A stretch of DNA of 64,000 nucleotides, from positions 73,384,753-73,448,752 of the forward strand of contig CM055095.1 in NCBI GenBank assembly GCA_029204225.1, in the 5' to 3' direction. The notes under the pieces are model-generated. The model saw only the letters and a program-made list of their open reading frames with translations. It ran no database searches and was not told where the DNA came from. Made by a program: the position numbers and the translations under genes. The DNA is from Diphasiastrum complanatum (Eukaryota; Streptophyta; Lycopodiopsida; Lycopodiales; Lycopodiaceae). Shown piece after piece: positions 31,529 to 42,252 of this stretch (its first letter is position 1; each line of letters begins with the position of its first letter).

Positions 31529-32600
31529 TGTTGGATTTACTCCTTGTACTCTCCTAAATCCCATTTTTAATCTGCCTCCATTCTTGCTGCATATTCACTA
31601 ACGTTGTCATGCAGCCTGTATATTTACATGCAAATTCGCATAGACGAATAAAGGGCGAAAGAATCATGAACATTGTGTTTTTACACAGGTTATGGTGACA
31701 GGCGAAAAGGGGACACTGTTCTACAGAATGCCGAATGTGCCCTAAAGGCTAAGGCATCTTGTAAATCTTATCCTAAGGCCATTTGTAAGAGTGACCTACT
31801 TATTGCATCATCACCAATGTTCACTTCAGCACTGGCTGACTTTTTATGCTCACTCCATGCAGTTGCGCTAACGGATTGGACAATGATTGCAGCCACCCAT
31901 GATCTTCTACAAACAGCACATCCACTCTGTACTTTCACATCTGCACACTTGTAATATTATGTATATATACATATTTTGGACACCATTTAGACGATGATGA
32001 TGATCAGATGATCAAGTGATAGAAAAAGAGACTAAGAGAAGAGGTTTCATTCCTCATTACAGACAAAATAAGCTTAGTAGGACACGCGCTTTTGTCTGCT
32101 ATTGTATTGTGCTCTGCCGCATTATTAACTTGTATACATGATATACTTGATCTGATATAGCTCTTTGTTCTGCATTCAGATCTGTGTTAATATTGCTATG
32201 CTTGTTCTTCATTTTGTCTTATCTTTCAAGTTGCTCTTTTTGGTAATAGACGATCAACTTTTAGTCTCGTCTTTCATGAATAATTCGTGACTAATTATCA
32301 GTCGAGCACAGTCTAGCTCTTCACAAATCATTCGCGACAGATAATTTGTCTTGCAATTTGCGTCAATTATTCATCTAGCGCTTCATGCATTAAATGTTTG
32401 GCTACGTAATCTAGAATGACTGTGATTCCTATCACTAAAGTATGTTTATTCTGATAGGCATAGTCATGCTTTCGAAGAGAGTTGTTTAACTCATTTCGCT
32501 GCGCACGAACATCTTATGTTCGAGTTCGTTTCTTGTTCACTTCTTGTTCGAGTTCGTTTCTCGTTCGTGTTCGTCATTTATTCTCCCTCTCTCTCCAACA
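31529..32600 (+). repeat. 3' LTR of the complete copia
   Basis: 1072 bp partner of 26327-27395, ending CTCTCCAACA. The next bases, AAGAT, repeat the left flank AAGAC. The TATA palindrome is at about 31957. Confidence 0.92.
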
Positions 32601-34285
32601 AAGATACCACCTATTCAAGAGCCTAGGGGAAGGTACTTGCCAATAGAAGCAATAAAGGAGAAACCGGTTGGAAGTAAGAGACATTACTTGGACACTCCTT
32701 GGGATACATTCTCTCTACGTAGTGTATCACCTGAATCTAAGATACCAAAATGGTATGAAAAGATCATGAAGGACGCAAAGCTAAATCAAACAGGATCTAG
32801 CACACAAGGTGAAGTGAGAAGATCAACACGGGAAAGGAAGACTCCCGATCGTTATCATGTGAACTATGCCCTAATGAGTGAAATTTTGGAGTGTCGAGAG
32901 CCATCAACCTTTGATGAAGCAAAGAATTACAAAGAATGGCAAAGGGCAATGGAAGAGGAGATGGAATCCATCCACAAGCATAATACATGGGAGTTGGTTG
33001 ATCTACCACTTGGAAAGAAATCCATTGACAACAAATGGGTGTTTAGAACAAAGTTTCATGCGGATGGCACGATAGCAAAGCATAAGGCACGCCTAATACT
33101 GAAGGGCTATGAGCAAAATAAAGGAATTGACTATGAAGAGACATTTGCTCCAGTGGCTAAGTGGACTACGCTATGCCTTATCATTGCCTTAGCATCGCAT
33201 TTTGAGTGGAAGATCAATCAAATGGATGTGAAGTCCGCATTTTTGAATGGTGACTTAGAGGAAGAAGTTTACATGGTCCAACCACAGGGCTTCATGGCAA
33301 GAGGACAAGAACATAAGGTATGCAAGCTACGCAAAGCACTCTATGGCCTTAAGCAAGTGCCACGAGCATGGTATGGACGCATTGACAATTACTTTCTTTC
33401 TCATGGGTTTGTAAGAACAAATTCAGATCCAAATCTTTATGTTCTTATAAACAAAGATAGCATTGCCTTGATTGTACTTTATGTTGATGATATCATTATC
33501 ACGGGCAATGATGAGAATCTCACTCATTCTATCAAAGCCAACTTATGCAAACAATTTGAGATGACATATTTAGATGTTATGCACTATTGCTTGGGTGTCA
33601 AAGTATGGCAAACTGGCAGTGATATTAGGTTATGTCAAAACAAGTGTGTGCACGAGGTATTGGAGAGATTTCGCATGACAGAGTGCAAAACTTCCATCAC
33701 CCCTTACGAAGCTGGTAAGAAATTATCTTGCATTGATGATAGTACACATGTTGATGCTACTTTATTTCGTCAACTAGTTTGGAGTTGCACTACTTTGTAA
33801 AGTACTACCTAAGTTGCAGGGTTATGTTGATGCTGATTGGGCAGGAAATGTAGATGATAGAAAGTCAACAACAGGTTATGCCTTCAATTTAGGTAGCGGT
33901 TGTTTTTCATGGTCTAGCAAGAAACAACATACCATTTCTCTTTCTTCTACAGAAGCCGAATATAAAGCGTGAAGTTCTACCACCCAGGAAGCTATTTGGC
34001 TGCGTAGTTGTTATGTGAGATTGGCATGAAGCAGGTAAATCCTACTGTTATTTTCTGTGATAGCCAAAGTGGAATACAATTGGCTAAGAATCCTATCTTT
34101 CACGCAAGGACAAAAGATATTGAGGTAAAATATCACTTTGTGCGGAAAAAATTACAATATGAAGATATAGTATTGTACACTACTCTACATTGTTATGAGT
34201 TGCTGATATATTTACAAAAGCTTTAAGTAAAGAGAAGTTTGAAACTTTTAGAGCCAAACTTGGCTTAGATCTGGTTATGTAAAAA
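32601..34285 (+). pseudogene. Outer copia element: pre-RT linker, RT and RNase H
   Basis: This is the continuation of the 25805-26326 element across the inserted copia. The linker (IPPIQEPRGRYLPIEA, RRSTRERKTPDRY) leads into an almost intact RT (32880-33750: EWQRAMEEEMESIHKHNTWE, SAFLNGDLEEEVYMVQPQGF, LIVLYVDDIIITGNDEN). RNase H is broken: a deletion/frameshift near 33790, then [27 protein letters not shown] at about 33950 with a TGA after it, and the tail FETFRAKLGLDLVM ending at about 34280. This is the best-preserved RT in the left half of the window, but RNase H damage and the insertion make it inactive. Confidence 0.9.
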
Positions 34286-34680
34286 GCCTTTACTTGTAAT
34301 ACTATCATGGAGGTATGTTCCATGAATAGGATAAGCTCTAAAATAAAGAGAGACGTTGATCATTGAGGGAGAGAGTGAAAATAGCAACGATCGACTTATA
34401 CAATGCTTTCTTATTTTGATGGCACCATGTGTGGTTAGTTCTAGAACTATCGGGCCATCTTTCTTTTACGAGCCCTTTGAGTGCTTTTAAGCAACTTTAT
34501 TTTTGTACTTGCTTATCAGTTGATATATACAGTTTGTGGAGAGCAATTATGTTGTCTTGTCTTATTGCACTTGACGTTGTGCTATGGCGATTGATTTGGT
34601 CAGGTTTTTAAACTATTTTCTTAACTACCTAAAGATGTGATGGATAAACAAATGAGCAGCTTCGGGTCCCTTAAGCTTTC
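34286..34680. other. Probable remains of the outer copia 3' LTR, not delimited
   Basis: Sequence following the RNase H end begins with a purine-rich GGAGGTATG near 34310. It may contain the 3' LTR, but no second copy is present to define it. No gene seen. Confidence 0.3.
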
Positions 34681-35720
34681 TTACAGGGAATAAAATGAGC
34701 CTATTTGCTAAATCTATCGATGACAATCCATATCATCTCATTCCCATTTTTGGTTTTAGAAAACCCAAAAACAAAGTCCATGGTAATATGTTCCCAGGGA
34801 GCTTCAGGAATAGGCAAGGGATGAAGTAATCCTGGAGTTTTTAGTCCTCGCTCATCTTTATTGTGTTGACATACTAGACATGCATTTATATAATGCCTTG
34901 TGTCCCGATGCATGGTAGGCCAATAAAGGAATCTTAGCTTCAAGAGTTGAAGGAATTCCCCTATGTCCTGCATGGGGTGGACTATGGGTTTCTTGAAGAA
35001 TCTTGGTTCTAAATACTATGGGAATACATATCTTATCTTCTTTGAATAAATATCCTTCTTTCAAAACATAGTCTTTATGACTTTGATTTCTTTCAAGTAT
35101 TTCAAAGATATGCTGGAAGTCGGAATCATTAGCATACATACTTTTCATAGGATGAAAATCTTATGATTTGCTAGGGAAATATGGTTGACCTTGGGGATTC
35201 TCGATAATGCATCGGTGACCTTATTATCCTTTTTTGGGTGATGAAGTAACTGAAAATGGAAGGTGCTAAGGTAGTTAGCCCATTTTAGATGTTTTTCTCG
35301 AATTAATTGCTGGGTGAGAAAGTACCTAAGGCTTTGATGATCTGTTTTAGCTAGGAAATCATTTCCTAGAAGATAGTGCTTCCATAACTTAAGGGCATGA
35401 ATAATGGCCAAAAGTTCTTTTTCATAAATGTCATATTGTACTTCCGCCCCTTGAAGTCGTCTACTTTCATAGGCTACAACATGACCTTCTTGGTTTAAGA
35501 CTGCCCCAATACAGTCTAGACTTGCATTCACTACCACAAAGAAAGGCTTGCGAAGGTCTGGAATAATAAGAACGGGTCCAGTGGTAAGGGCATGTTTTAG
35601 AGTATCAAAGGCATTTTGCTCTTTCTTCTACCAATAAAATTTTGCCCTCTTTTTAGTGAGTTCATGTAGTGGTGAAGCTATATGAGCAAAATGACGAATA
35701 AATTTTCTATAATAGGTTGA
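34681..35720 (-). pseudogene. Ty3/gypsy pol fragment (RT end, RNase H, integrase start)
   Basis: Right to left: RT/RNase H junction (35620-35540), RNase H (35537-35145: DCIGAVLNQEGHVVAYESRR, YDIYEKELLAIIHALKLWKH, KTDHQSLRYFLTQ, TDALSRIP), integrase zinc domain (34990-34858: HAGHRGIPSTLE, YINACLVCQHNKDERG), and core start (DFVFGFSKTKNGNEMIWIVI) truncated at 34700. It resembles chromovirus-type pol but is a different family from 50169-52070. No LTR attached. Confidence 0.85.
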
Positions 35721-35728
35721 ATCAAATT

Positions 35729-36015
35729 TTACATGCAAGCTTCAAATCCAACATGCAAAGTCATTAGGCTAGGGATGGTATGACATGCAAGCTCTAGTTC
35801 CGAAATGCAAGCTTCAAATCATACATGCAAGTTTCCAAATTAGACATGCAAGCCTCCAATCAGACATGCAAGTTCCAAACCAAACATGCATGACCATTAA
35901 GCTATGGATGGTGTGACATGCAAGGCCATCAAGTTATGGGTGGCGCGACATGCATGACCTTCAGGCCTATGGATGGTGTGACATGCATGGCCTTCCAGGT
36001 TATGGATGGCATGTA
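35729..36015 (+). repeat. Composite ACATGCA tandem repeat
   Basis: About ten units anchored on ACATGCA(A/T). A short type of about 20 bp (ACATGCAAGTTCCAAATCAG-like, 35737-35890) passes into a longer type of about 37-41 bp (GACATGCATGACCTTCAG followed by a GGATGGTGTG ending, 35760, 35880-36015). The long unit also appears once inside the short-unit block. It directly precedes a GA microsatellite. Confidence 0.75.
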
Positions 36016-36017
36016 AG

Positions 36018-36061
<44 letters not shown>
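36018..36061. repeat. (GA)n microsatellite
   Basis: About 44 bp of pure GA dinucleotide at the end of the composite tandem repeat. Confidence 0.95.
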
Positions 36062-36064
<3 letters not shown>

Positions 36065-37065
36065 AGAGAAAGTGAGTGTGTGTGTATGTGGTTCCAAATG
36101 GTTCCAATCCAAGCTTGATAAATCCTCCTCATGCCATAGCTCCAAGTTTTCTTCCAAGCACCTACACACACAGAAGCAAGAACAAGAGGCAAACCAAAAA
36201 TGAAAAGGAAATGAATAATGAGGGAATGGGACGAGTTACTCCTTTTATAAGGAATAAGTAGCCTTGAGAGAGTGGCTGAGGTGTCCAAAATAAGTGTGAG
36301 AGGTGTAAGGAAGACTCTAGGAGAAGTAAAGTAAGAGGGTGAGGTGTATAGGTGTGAGAGGGTGTTTATCAACTAGCTAAAGCAAAAGAGGAGGAGTAGG
36401 AGGCTGCATTTTCCTAGGTATCTTATGGCTTACAAGCCATGTGGCAAAGTAGGTAAGTTACATATTGATAAGGATGGAAGGTAGGTAGCTTAACATATAA
36501 TGTTAGCCACTTTCAAGTTGAATTTTTCTTGGTTTATGACATTGGGTTTCACCCCAAGTGTTTTTCATGACATGGGAAAGGCTTTGTATATGTCCATCTT
36601 ATCTTGCATAATTTTCATCAATTTCTAGGCCATTCTTTTTAGGGGTTGTCCATCCCCAATTATAGTGGAGTGTGACACAAAGGGTGAATAGTGCTTTGGT
36701 TTCTTCTCTAAATCTTCATAGACTCAATTGAACCTTCTTTATAGACTCGTTTGAGCCTTCTTTATAGACTTTGGAAAAAGCCTTCTTCAGGTACCATCTT
36801 CAAGCTTTAAGAAGCTTCTTTAGTTCATTCTTTAGGTACTCTTCTTAGTACCTGCACATACCCTTAAGAAAAGGTTAGGAGTCACACCATAAAATGGTTC
36901 ATCATTAGATTCTATTTCTAGAACCTGCATATCAAACTGTTAGCATTGATCTAGAGTTTCATTTCTTGTCTTTAGGTAATGATACCTGCACACATATTTC
37001 ATCAGTTAGAGTAATAAGCTCTAATATTCAAAATATGTTTTATACAAAAAGAATGGAAGACTAGA
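36062..37065. other. No gene recognised; short tandem repeat at 36716-36785
   Basis: Non-coding in all frames as far as I can see. At about 36716-36785 a unit of about 26 bp (ATAGACTCAATTGAACCTTC then TTT) is repeated two and a half to three times with changes (ATAGACTCGTTTGAGCCTTC; ATAGACTTTGG...GCCTTC). Confidence 0.4.
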
Positions 37066-37069
37066 TAGC

Positions 37070-37850
37070 CTTTATTTCTTGGTCAATTTGGTCTATACAA
37101 TCTTATAGAGAAACACCTGATCACCTACGTGTAAACCTTTATTGCGCAGGTGATGATCATGCCAGGTTTTTTGTCGATGTTTGTTAACTAATTGTGCGTG
37201 ATACAAGATGAGTCAAGTCTCACACAATTGGGCTAACATAAATAGCCTATTTTGGACTTCTTGTTTAATCACAACTTTCTCACATAGATCAGCAGAGAAA
37301 GCTTGCATGACTCGCAAGGAAGGAACTAAAAATTCAACAAGCATTACTGCCTCTTGACCATAAACGAGGTGGAAGGGTGTAACCCATCCAGTGCCCTTAT
37401 TAGGAGTCGTACGATATGCCTAGATAGTTGAGAACAACTTGGTTTCCCAATCTGATCTACTTGTCTCAACTATCTTCGTCAAAATCTTGGAGATAGTCTT
37501 TTCAGTGGATTCTGCTTGGACATTACATCGGAGGTAGTACAAAGTACTTTTGCAATGTAAAACAAGGTAATAATATTACGCCATTATCAACCACGTCATT
37601 TAAGAAGTGTGAACCATTTTTCCAGTACCCCAGTTATGAATTACTTGCACAACTTGTAACCCTGACATCCCAATAGGACTCGGTAGACATTTGGTGTGTC
37701 AGGTAAGCCCATTCCTACAAAAGTAATGACAAACTATACTCCGACAATTTTGACAGGTATGTCTTCAACCATTCCCTATGGAGGAACAGTCGTTTGATCA
37801 GCCAACTTAATGAAAAAAGCCACAGGCTTATGTTGGAATTCTAATCTTCT
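37070..37850 (-). pseudogene. Ty3/gypsy deletion derivative: protease joined to integrase
   Basis: 37850-37590 matches the protease region of the complete gypsy (44790-45010), and 37550-37070 reads as its integrase C-terminal half (RSDWETKLFSTI, GWVTPFHLVYGQEAVM, LCETRLILYHAQLVNKHRQK). RT, RNase H and the integrase core are missing between them, so about 3 kb was deleted. It is a second, more degraded member of the 38906-46814 family. Confidence 0.75.
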
Positions 37851-38035
37851 CCTACTCATCCCTTTGCCCTCCTTCTACTCTCAAGAATTCTATCTCTCAT
37901 AGTCAGTCTGCAGAACTACACGCAAAGTTGAATCAAGCAGACCCGCAAAGTCATTGCTAGAAGGAAACCATTAATGGCATTGTTTACGGAGAAGCATGAC
38001 TCAAACCGCAAACCTTAAACCATAGGGTGTTGCCT

Positions 38036-38821
38036 TTACTTCTTCAAACATTCATTTGCAAAATGCTCTTTGATTCCACAATAAAAGCATTTCAACTTTG
38101 ACTTATCTTTCTTTTTGCCAAAAGAAGAAGTCTCAACTCGATCTTGCCCCTTAGACCACTTGCCTTTGCCTTTGTCCTTGAACTTGCCTTTGATGAACAT
38201 AGCCTCCTCTTCATAATGAGATGTCAATGTAGATCCATCTCCTCTTGATTGAAGCCTATACTCCTCATTCATCAAGATCTCTTGCAAATCCATAATACTT
38301 GGCAAAGTCTTTTGAATAGCAAAACTTTGAACAAGATTATCATGATCATCCAACAAGTCATTAAGTATAACTTGAACAAGTTCTACCTCCTTAATGCTTT
38401 CATCAATACATGCTAACTCATCATTGAATGCTTTAACCCTCAAAACAAAAGCATGAGTACTCTCTTCCTTCTTATGCAAACTTTGAAATATTTGCCTCCT
38501 AAGAGTAAGCACTCTTGATGTATACTTGGATTCATAAAGCTTCTTCAAAGCTTCCCAAGCCTCCAAAGATGATGTGCACTTACCAATCTCCTTGAGAAGC
38601 TCATTGGTAACATTCATCATAATCATGTGTAGAGCTTTCTTTGCTCTCTTGTCATACCTCACTTGATATTGAGGTGCTTGAGGCCTCTCGTACACACCTG
38701 CAACAATCTCCATCAAGTCATTCATCTCCAATAAGAACTCCATCCTCACCTTCCAAGTAGAATAGTTGATTGAGATAAGCCTATCATTGCTCTCCAACAT
38801 AAAGCCTCCACTTGTAGCCAT
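38036..38821 (-). CDS. Ty1/copia gag ORF (open, zinc knuckle intact)
   Basis: A 261-codon open frame starting at ATG 38821. It encodes a copia gag: N-terminus SINYSTWKVRMEFLLEMNDL, capsid segment SSLEAWEALKKLYESKYTSR and RILTLRRQ-like text, VILNDLLDDHDNLVQSFA, a Lys-rich linker and a canonical CCHC knuckle (CFYCGIKEHFANEC, about residues 245-258). The stop at 38036 follows the knuckle and coincides with the boundary to gypsy debris, so protease and pol are missing downstream. The gypsy at 38906 is inserted 84 bp upstream of the ATG, in the gag leader. Its open frame suggests recent insertion or recent loss of pol. Confidence 0.85.
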   Translation of the reverse strand: MATSGGFMLESNDRLISINYSTWKVRMEFLLEMNDLMEIVAGVYERPQAPQYQVRYDKRAKKALHMIMMNVTNELLKEIGKCTSSLEAWEALKKLYESKYTSRVLTLRRQIFQSLHKKEESTHAFVLRVKAFNDELACIDESIKEVELVQVILNDLLDDHDNLVQSFAIQKTLPSIMDLQEILMNEEYRLQSRGDGSTLTSHYEEEAMFIKGKFKDKGKGKWSKGQDRVETSSFGKKKDKSKLKCFYCGIKEHFANECLKK

Positions 38822-38905
38822 GTTGAAGTGACCTGATCGTCTCTTTCAACCTGTTCCAATGCACAAATCACTCCTTGAATGTCAACAAATGAACTCAAGA
38901 AGATA

Positions 38906-39638
38906 TGTAGTGGGTTTCTTTCCTTGCCTAACCTGAATCCAAGATCTAGTCAATCTAGCATCAAAGAGACGGAGTTGGTTGTCATGCGGAGATTCATTCC
39001 CATGAGAGCAATAGTATAGTTCAGATTTTAACATGAATGGAGAATCTAACACTAACATCCATTAACACTACATCCATTGACCCTAAATCCACAACAATGA
39101 TAGAAACTTACTCTTCTCTCTCTCCCTTTCTCTCTCACAAAAAGCATAAGAAATAGCAATCCCAATAATGATCAAATCCAATAATTAGCAAAATCCAAAG
39201 AAAGCATGAGAAATGGAGGAGAAGAGAGGAAGAACAAGGACATTCATCAATCCATTTCTAAAGAGAACCAATATGCTTTATTGAAATGAGGAAATGAACA
39301 TCAGGAGCAACTCGAGTTGGTCCCTTTTTATAGTAGAGAGGAGGACCCTGGCCTCTGAATCCTATTGGTCTAGTCTTGCCTCTTTTTTTATTCAAATTTA
39401 AAAGAGTGTGGGAACCATCAAAATTGGAGGGAAACCCAACTTTATTCACTAAATTGACATTTAGGCCCTGCGACATTAAAAGTCCCGCAAAAAGGCCTAA
39501 AGTCCTTTTATTAACATTTAACTAATCAATCAAATAACTATGTGATCATCGGGTTGGACTTACACATGTAGGGCGCCAAATCCCTCTTACTTATTAACTA
39601 GGGTTAGGGTTTCCTTGGGATCCACAAATCCTCCAACA
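38906..39638 (-). repeat. 3' LTR of the complete gypsy
   Basis: Bounded by TGTAGTGGG...CCTCCAACA on the plus strand. The internal side (39639-39652) is the complement of a purine-rich tract (GGTAGGGGATAC). A 72-codon minus frame (MSQGLNV...) occurs here and in the other LTR; it is an LTR-internal frame, not a supported gene. Confidence 0.95.
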
Positions 39639-39688
39639 GTATCCCCTACCAAAACTGGTGGCGGTCCCACAACACCTGCAATATGCAA

Positions 39689-40240
39689 TTATTGGGGACT
39701 TTTATTGGCTTCACGCCGAATCTTAATTAAATGATACTGCACCTTCTCTATAAAGTCAAGTCCATGAGGTGAAGCGGGATTACCAAGAGCCTCCCATCGT
39801 AGTCGCACAGAAATACAGTTGAGCAATCGGCAGCTGATCTTTGATTTGCTCTGAGACCATCGGGTCCAATGCAGATCATTGGTGAGGTCAATGTATGGCT
39901 TGATGGCCTGTTTGGCGTGCTTGTGATTGGGTGAGGCTTGCGTACCGGATGAGATTCCTATAGTTGCAAGTGCGGCCTCAGTGACACGCACCTTGTGTGT
40001 GGCTCCTTGGAAGGTGATGTAAAACTTGGATTTCTCTTCCTTCCACGTACTGAAGGCAAGAGTGATGAAATTCATATTGATGCGTCCCGAAAAGGCTCCC
40101 TCATGAATACCCATTGCAGTAAGTAGAGGCTTCGAGGGTCATCCACTGAGTGACCATGCTTGTGCTAGGAAGAATCATGATGTCCGTTGTAGATGGGACA
40201 TCACGATGGATAGTATAGCATGGAGACTGGGAAGTATCAG
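39689..40240 (-). pseudogene. Accessory ORF downstream of gypsy integrase
   Basis: The frame begins MSSTDTSQSPCYTIHRDVP (ATG about 40250), shifts near 40125, and continues 40114-39689 to a stop 50 bp before the LTR. The C-terminus includes RLRWEALGNPASPHGLDFIE and KVQYHLIKIRREANKSPQ. No known domain. It is on the pol strand, between integrase and 3' LTR, the position of env-like or accessory ORFs in Athila/Tat elements, but I see no signal peptide or membrane anchor, so an envelope role is unsupported. The same protein at 1-390 shows it is a family feature. Confidence 0.6.
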
Positions 40241-40489
40241 TAGATGACATGATGATCAGAAAGGAATTATAACTGCGTGAGAGTGTATCAGAAGGCAATG
40301 CAGGAAATTTGGAAGGCTTTGGTCGCAAGAAAAATTCGCAAAAGCTTCGCTAGCACAAGTGAGGAATGAATTGAATTCAGCCAACTTAAGGGTGAATTTG
40401 GTGGGTCCATTACTGAATAGTAGTTGGGCTGATCAGTTCTGAACAAAAATTTGCAGACATGTACAGTACTGTAAAAATAGGCTATAAAA

Positions 40490-40845
40490 ATCTCGACGAA
40501 AGTTTCTAGGGACCTGAACCAATCAGGCGAACGTTTTCTAGGACTGGCGAAGGATGAACCTTCGCCCAAGAGGGTCCTTCGCCCAAGTACTATCATAAAT
40601 GTTTTTTTCCACAATCTAAATCTATGGACAGTCTAATTTTGACATTTTAAGATCATCTAGCAGGTCGACGAAGGTTCATAATGACGTTATGATGCTCGGC
40701 GAAGGTCCCCAAAATGGCATATCACTGAACATTTGCCTACCTCAAAAATTAAATTTTCTCTTGTCAAAAACCTTCGCCCACCTCAATTTAGATAAATCAA
40801 GGGTGAATGTATAGTCTGAGAGCTCAGCGAAGGTTTCTGATATTG
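40490..40845. repeat. Second CGAAGGTT / AACCTTCG motif cluster
   Basis: Counterpart of 636-966, with an extra direct repeat (GGATGAACCTTCGCCCAAG followed by GGTCCTTCGCCCAAG near 40550-40580) absent from the first copy. It lies between the integrase stop and the accessory ORF. Confidence 0.6.
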
Positions 40846-41122
40846 TATTGGCCAAATCTACCCAAAACAGAGGTTTTCTACATCATTTTCCATAAAAATA
40901 CTATGTTTCCTTTTTCTTATGTTGATGACTTCCTGACTTTTGCTCATCAGTCTTTTCTTATTTTTTTATTTTTTATTTTTTATTTTTAACTGTCTTTTTC
41001 CAAAAAAAGTCAGCAAATTAATTACTGAAAACAAAAAATTGAAGACAAATAAAATGAAAAAATATATTGAGATCAGGCTTGCTGAACTGGCGGAGCAAGC
41101 TGCCATTTATCGGAGTATCAAA

Positions 41123-42252
41123 TCATTTTCCATCCAAGTGCTCAAGAATTACTGCGCCATAGTTCAAGATTTCTTTCACTTTATACGGGCCTTCCCCAGT
41201 AAACTTCAACTTACCCTTGATCAGCTTGGTTTTGTACATCAATGCAAGATCTCCTGCTTCCAGATCTTTCTTGTGCAATCGACGATTGTGCCATGCCTTG
41301 CGGTGGGCTTTCTCTGCTGCTAAGGCATGAACTGCCATCAATCGGGTTTCACATAATTTGTGCAATGCTTCATGACGAAGTTGTAAAGATTGATCATCAT
41401 TTAATCGTTCCGTTGCTGCTATGCATAAAGATGGGATTAAAAATTCAATTGGCATAACAACATCTTGACCATAAACCAGTTGAAAAGGTGTTTGATTTGT
41501 ACTATTTTTGTAAGCGATTCTGAATGCCCATAATGCTACATACAGTTTATGTTCCCAATCAGAGCGACTCGCTTCAACTGTCTTTGTAATAATGGTGCAG
41601 AGAATCTTATTGGAAGATTCAGCTTGGCCATTCCCTCTAGGATAATAGGGAGTACTAAATCTGTATATAACAAAAAAATCTTCCAGTAAACACTTTATTG
41701 TTTGATTAACAAAGTGTATACCTCGATCACTAACAATTTTGATCGGACATCCAAATCCGATTATAATATTTTCATATAGAAACTTGGCCGTAGATTTCGC
41801 ATCAGCCACTTTGATAGCTTTGGCTACAACCCACTTGGTCATATAATCAGTTGCGATGATAATGTATCGGGTCTGAGATCCTTGAGCAGCGGAATGAATA
41901 GGACCAACATAATCCAGTCCCCATTTTTCAAACGGTGCTTGCGATAAAACCGAATGTGGCGAGTAGGCCGTCGTGCTCGCTGGTAGACATCACATGTCTG
42001 AATAAAATTTTCTGTGTCCTTATGAAGCGTAGGCCACCAACAACCGGATTGCAAAAGTTTGCGAACAGTACCATCTGTAGAGAAGTGTCCTCCACCCATG
42101 CCATCATGTGAAAACATGATTAGATCTGGTACTTCATGCGGTAAAACACATCTTCGTAAAATATTATCTGATCCACGATGATACAATTGTCCTGCAATTA
42201 GTTGATAAGGTTGAGCCTTATGAATCAATTGTCTTTTCTGTACTTTTGTCAA
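41123..42252 (-). pseudogene. gypsy integrase
   Basis: 42252-41839 carries the zinc domain (GGGHFSTDGTVRKLL, then TCDVYQRARRP, where the second Cys of the CxxC pair is Tyr). 41842-41123 carries the core and C-terminus (MTKWVVAKAIKVADAKSTAK, SDRGIHFVNQ with a catalytic Asp, YYPRGNGQAESSNK with the catalytic Glu, YGQDVVMPIEF, LEAGDLALMYK). The junction is a short frameshift, placing the first catalytic Asp region out of frame. Integration of cDNA would be impaired by the Cys loss. Confidence 0.88.

Larger units (their letters stand above)
26327..32600 (+). mobile_element. Complete but inactivated Ty1/copia element with LTRs and target duplication
   Basis: LTRs at 26327-27395 and 31529-32600 (1069 and 1072 bp, TGTTGGATTT...CTCTCCAACA; the 5' copy ends CAATA). 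A Met-tRNA PBS is at 27396, and a purine-rich AAGACGAGG precedes the 3' LTR. Flanks are AAGAC (26322-26326) and AAGAT (32601-32605), a 5-bp target duplication with one C/T change. Between them, gag-protease-integrase-RT-RNase H are in copia order but carry multiple nonsense codons and at least one frameshift. The insertion site is the pre-RT linker of an older copia. Confidence 0.93.

Noticed and set aside
39258-39476. 72-codon ORF conserved in both gypsy LTRs (also 46435-46653)
   Set aside because: Its conservation follows from LTR identity. The frame has no domain and its copy at 58201-58592 is not maintained.
40240-40614. Envelope gene in the gypsy element
   Set aside because: Position fits env-like ORFs of some plant gypsy lineages, but no signal peptide, fusion segment or membrane anchor is seen.
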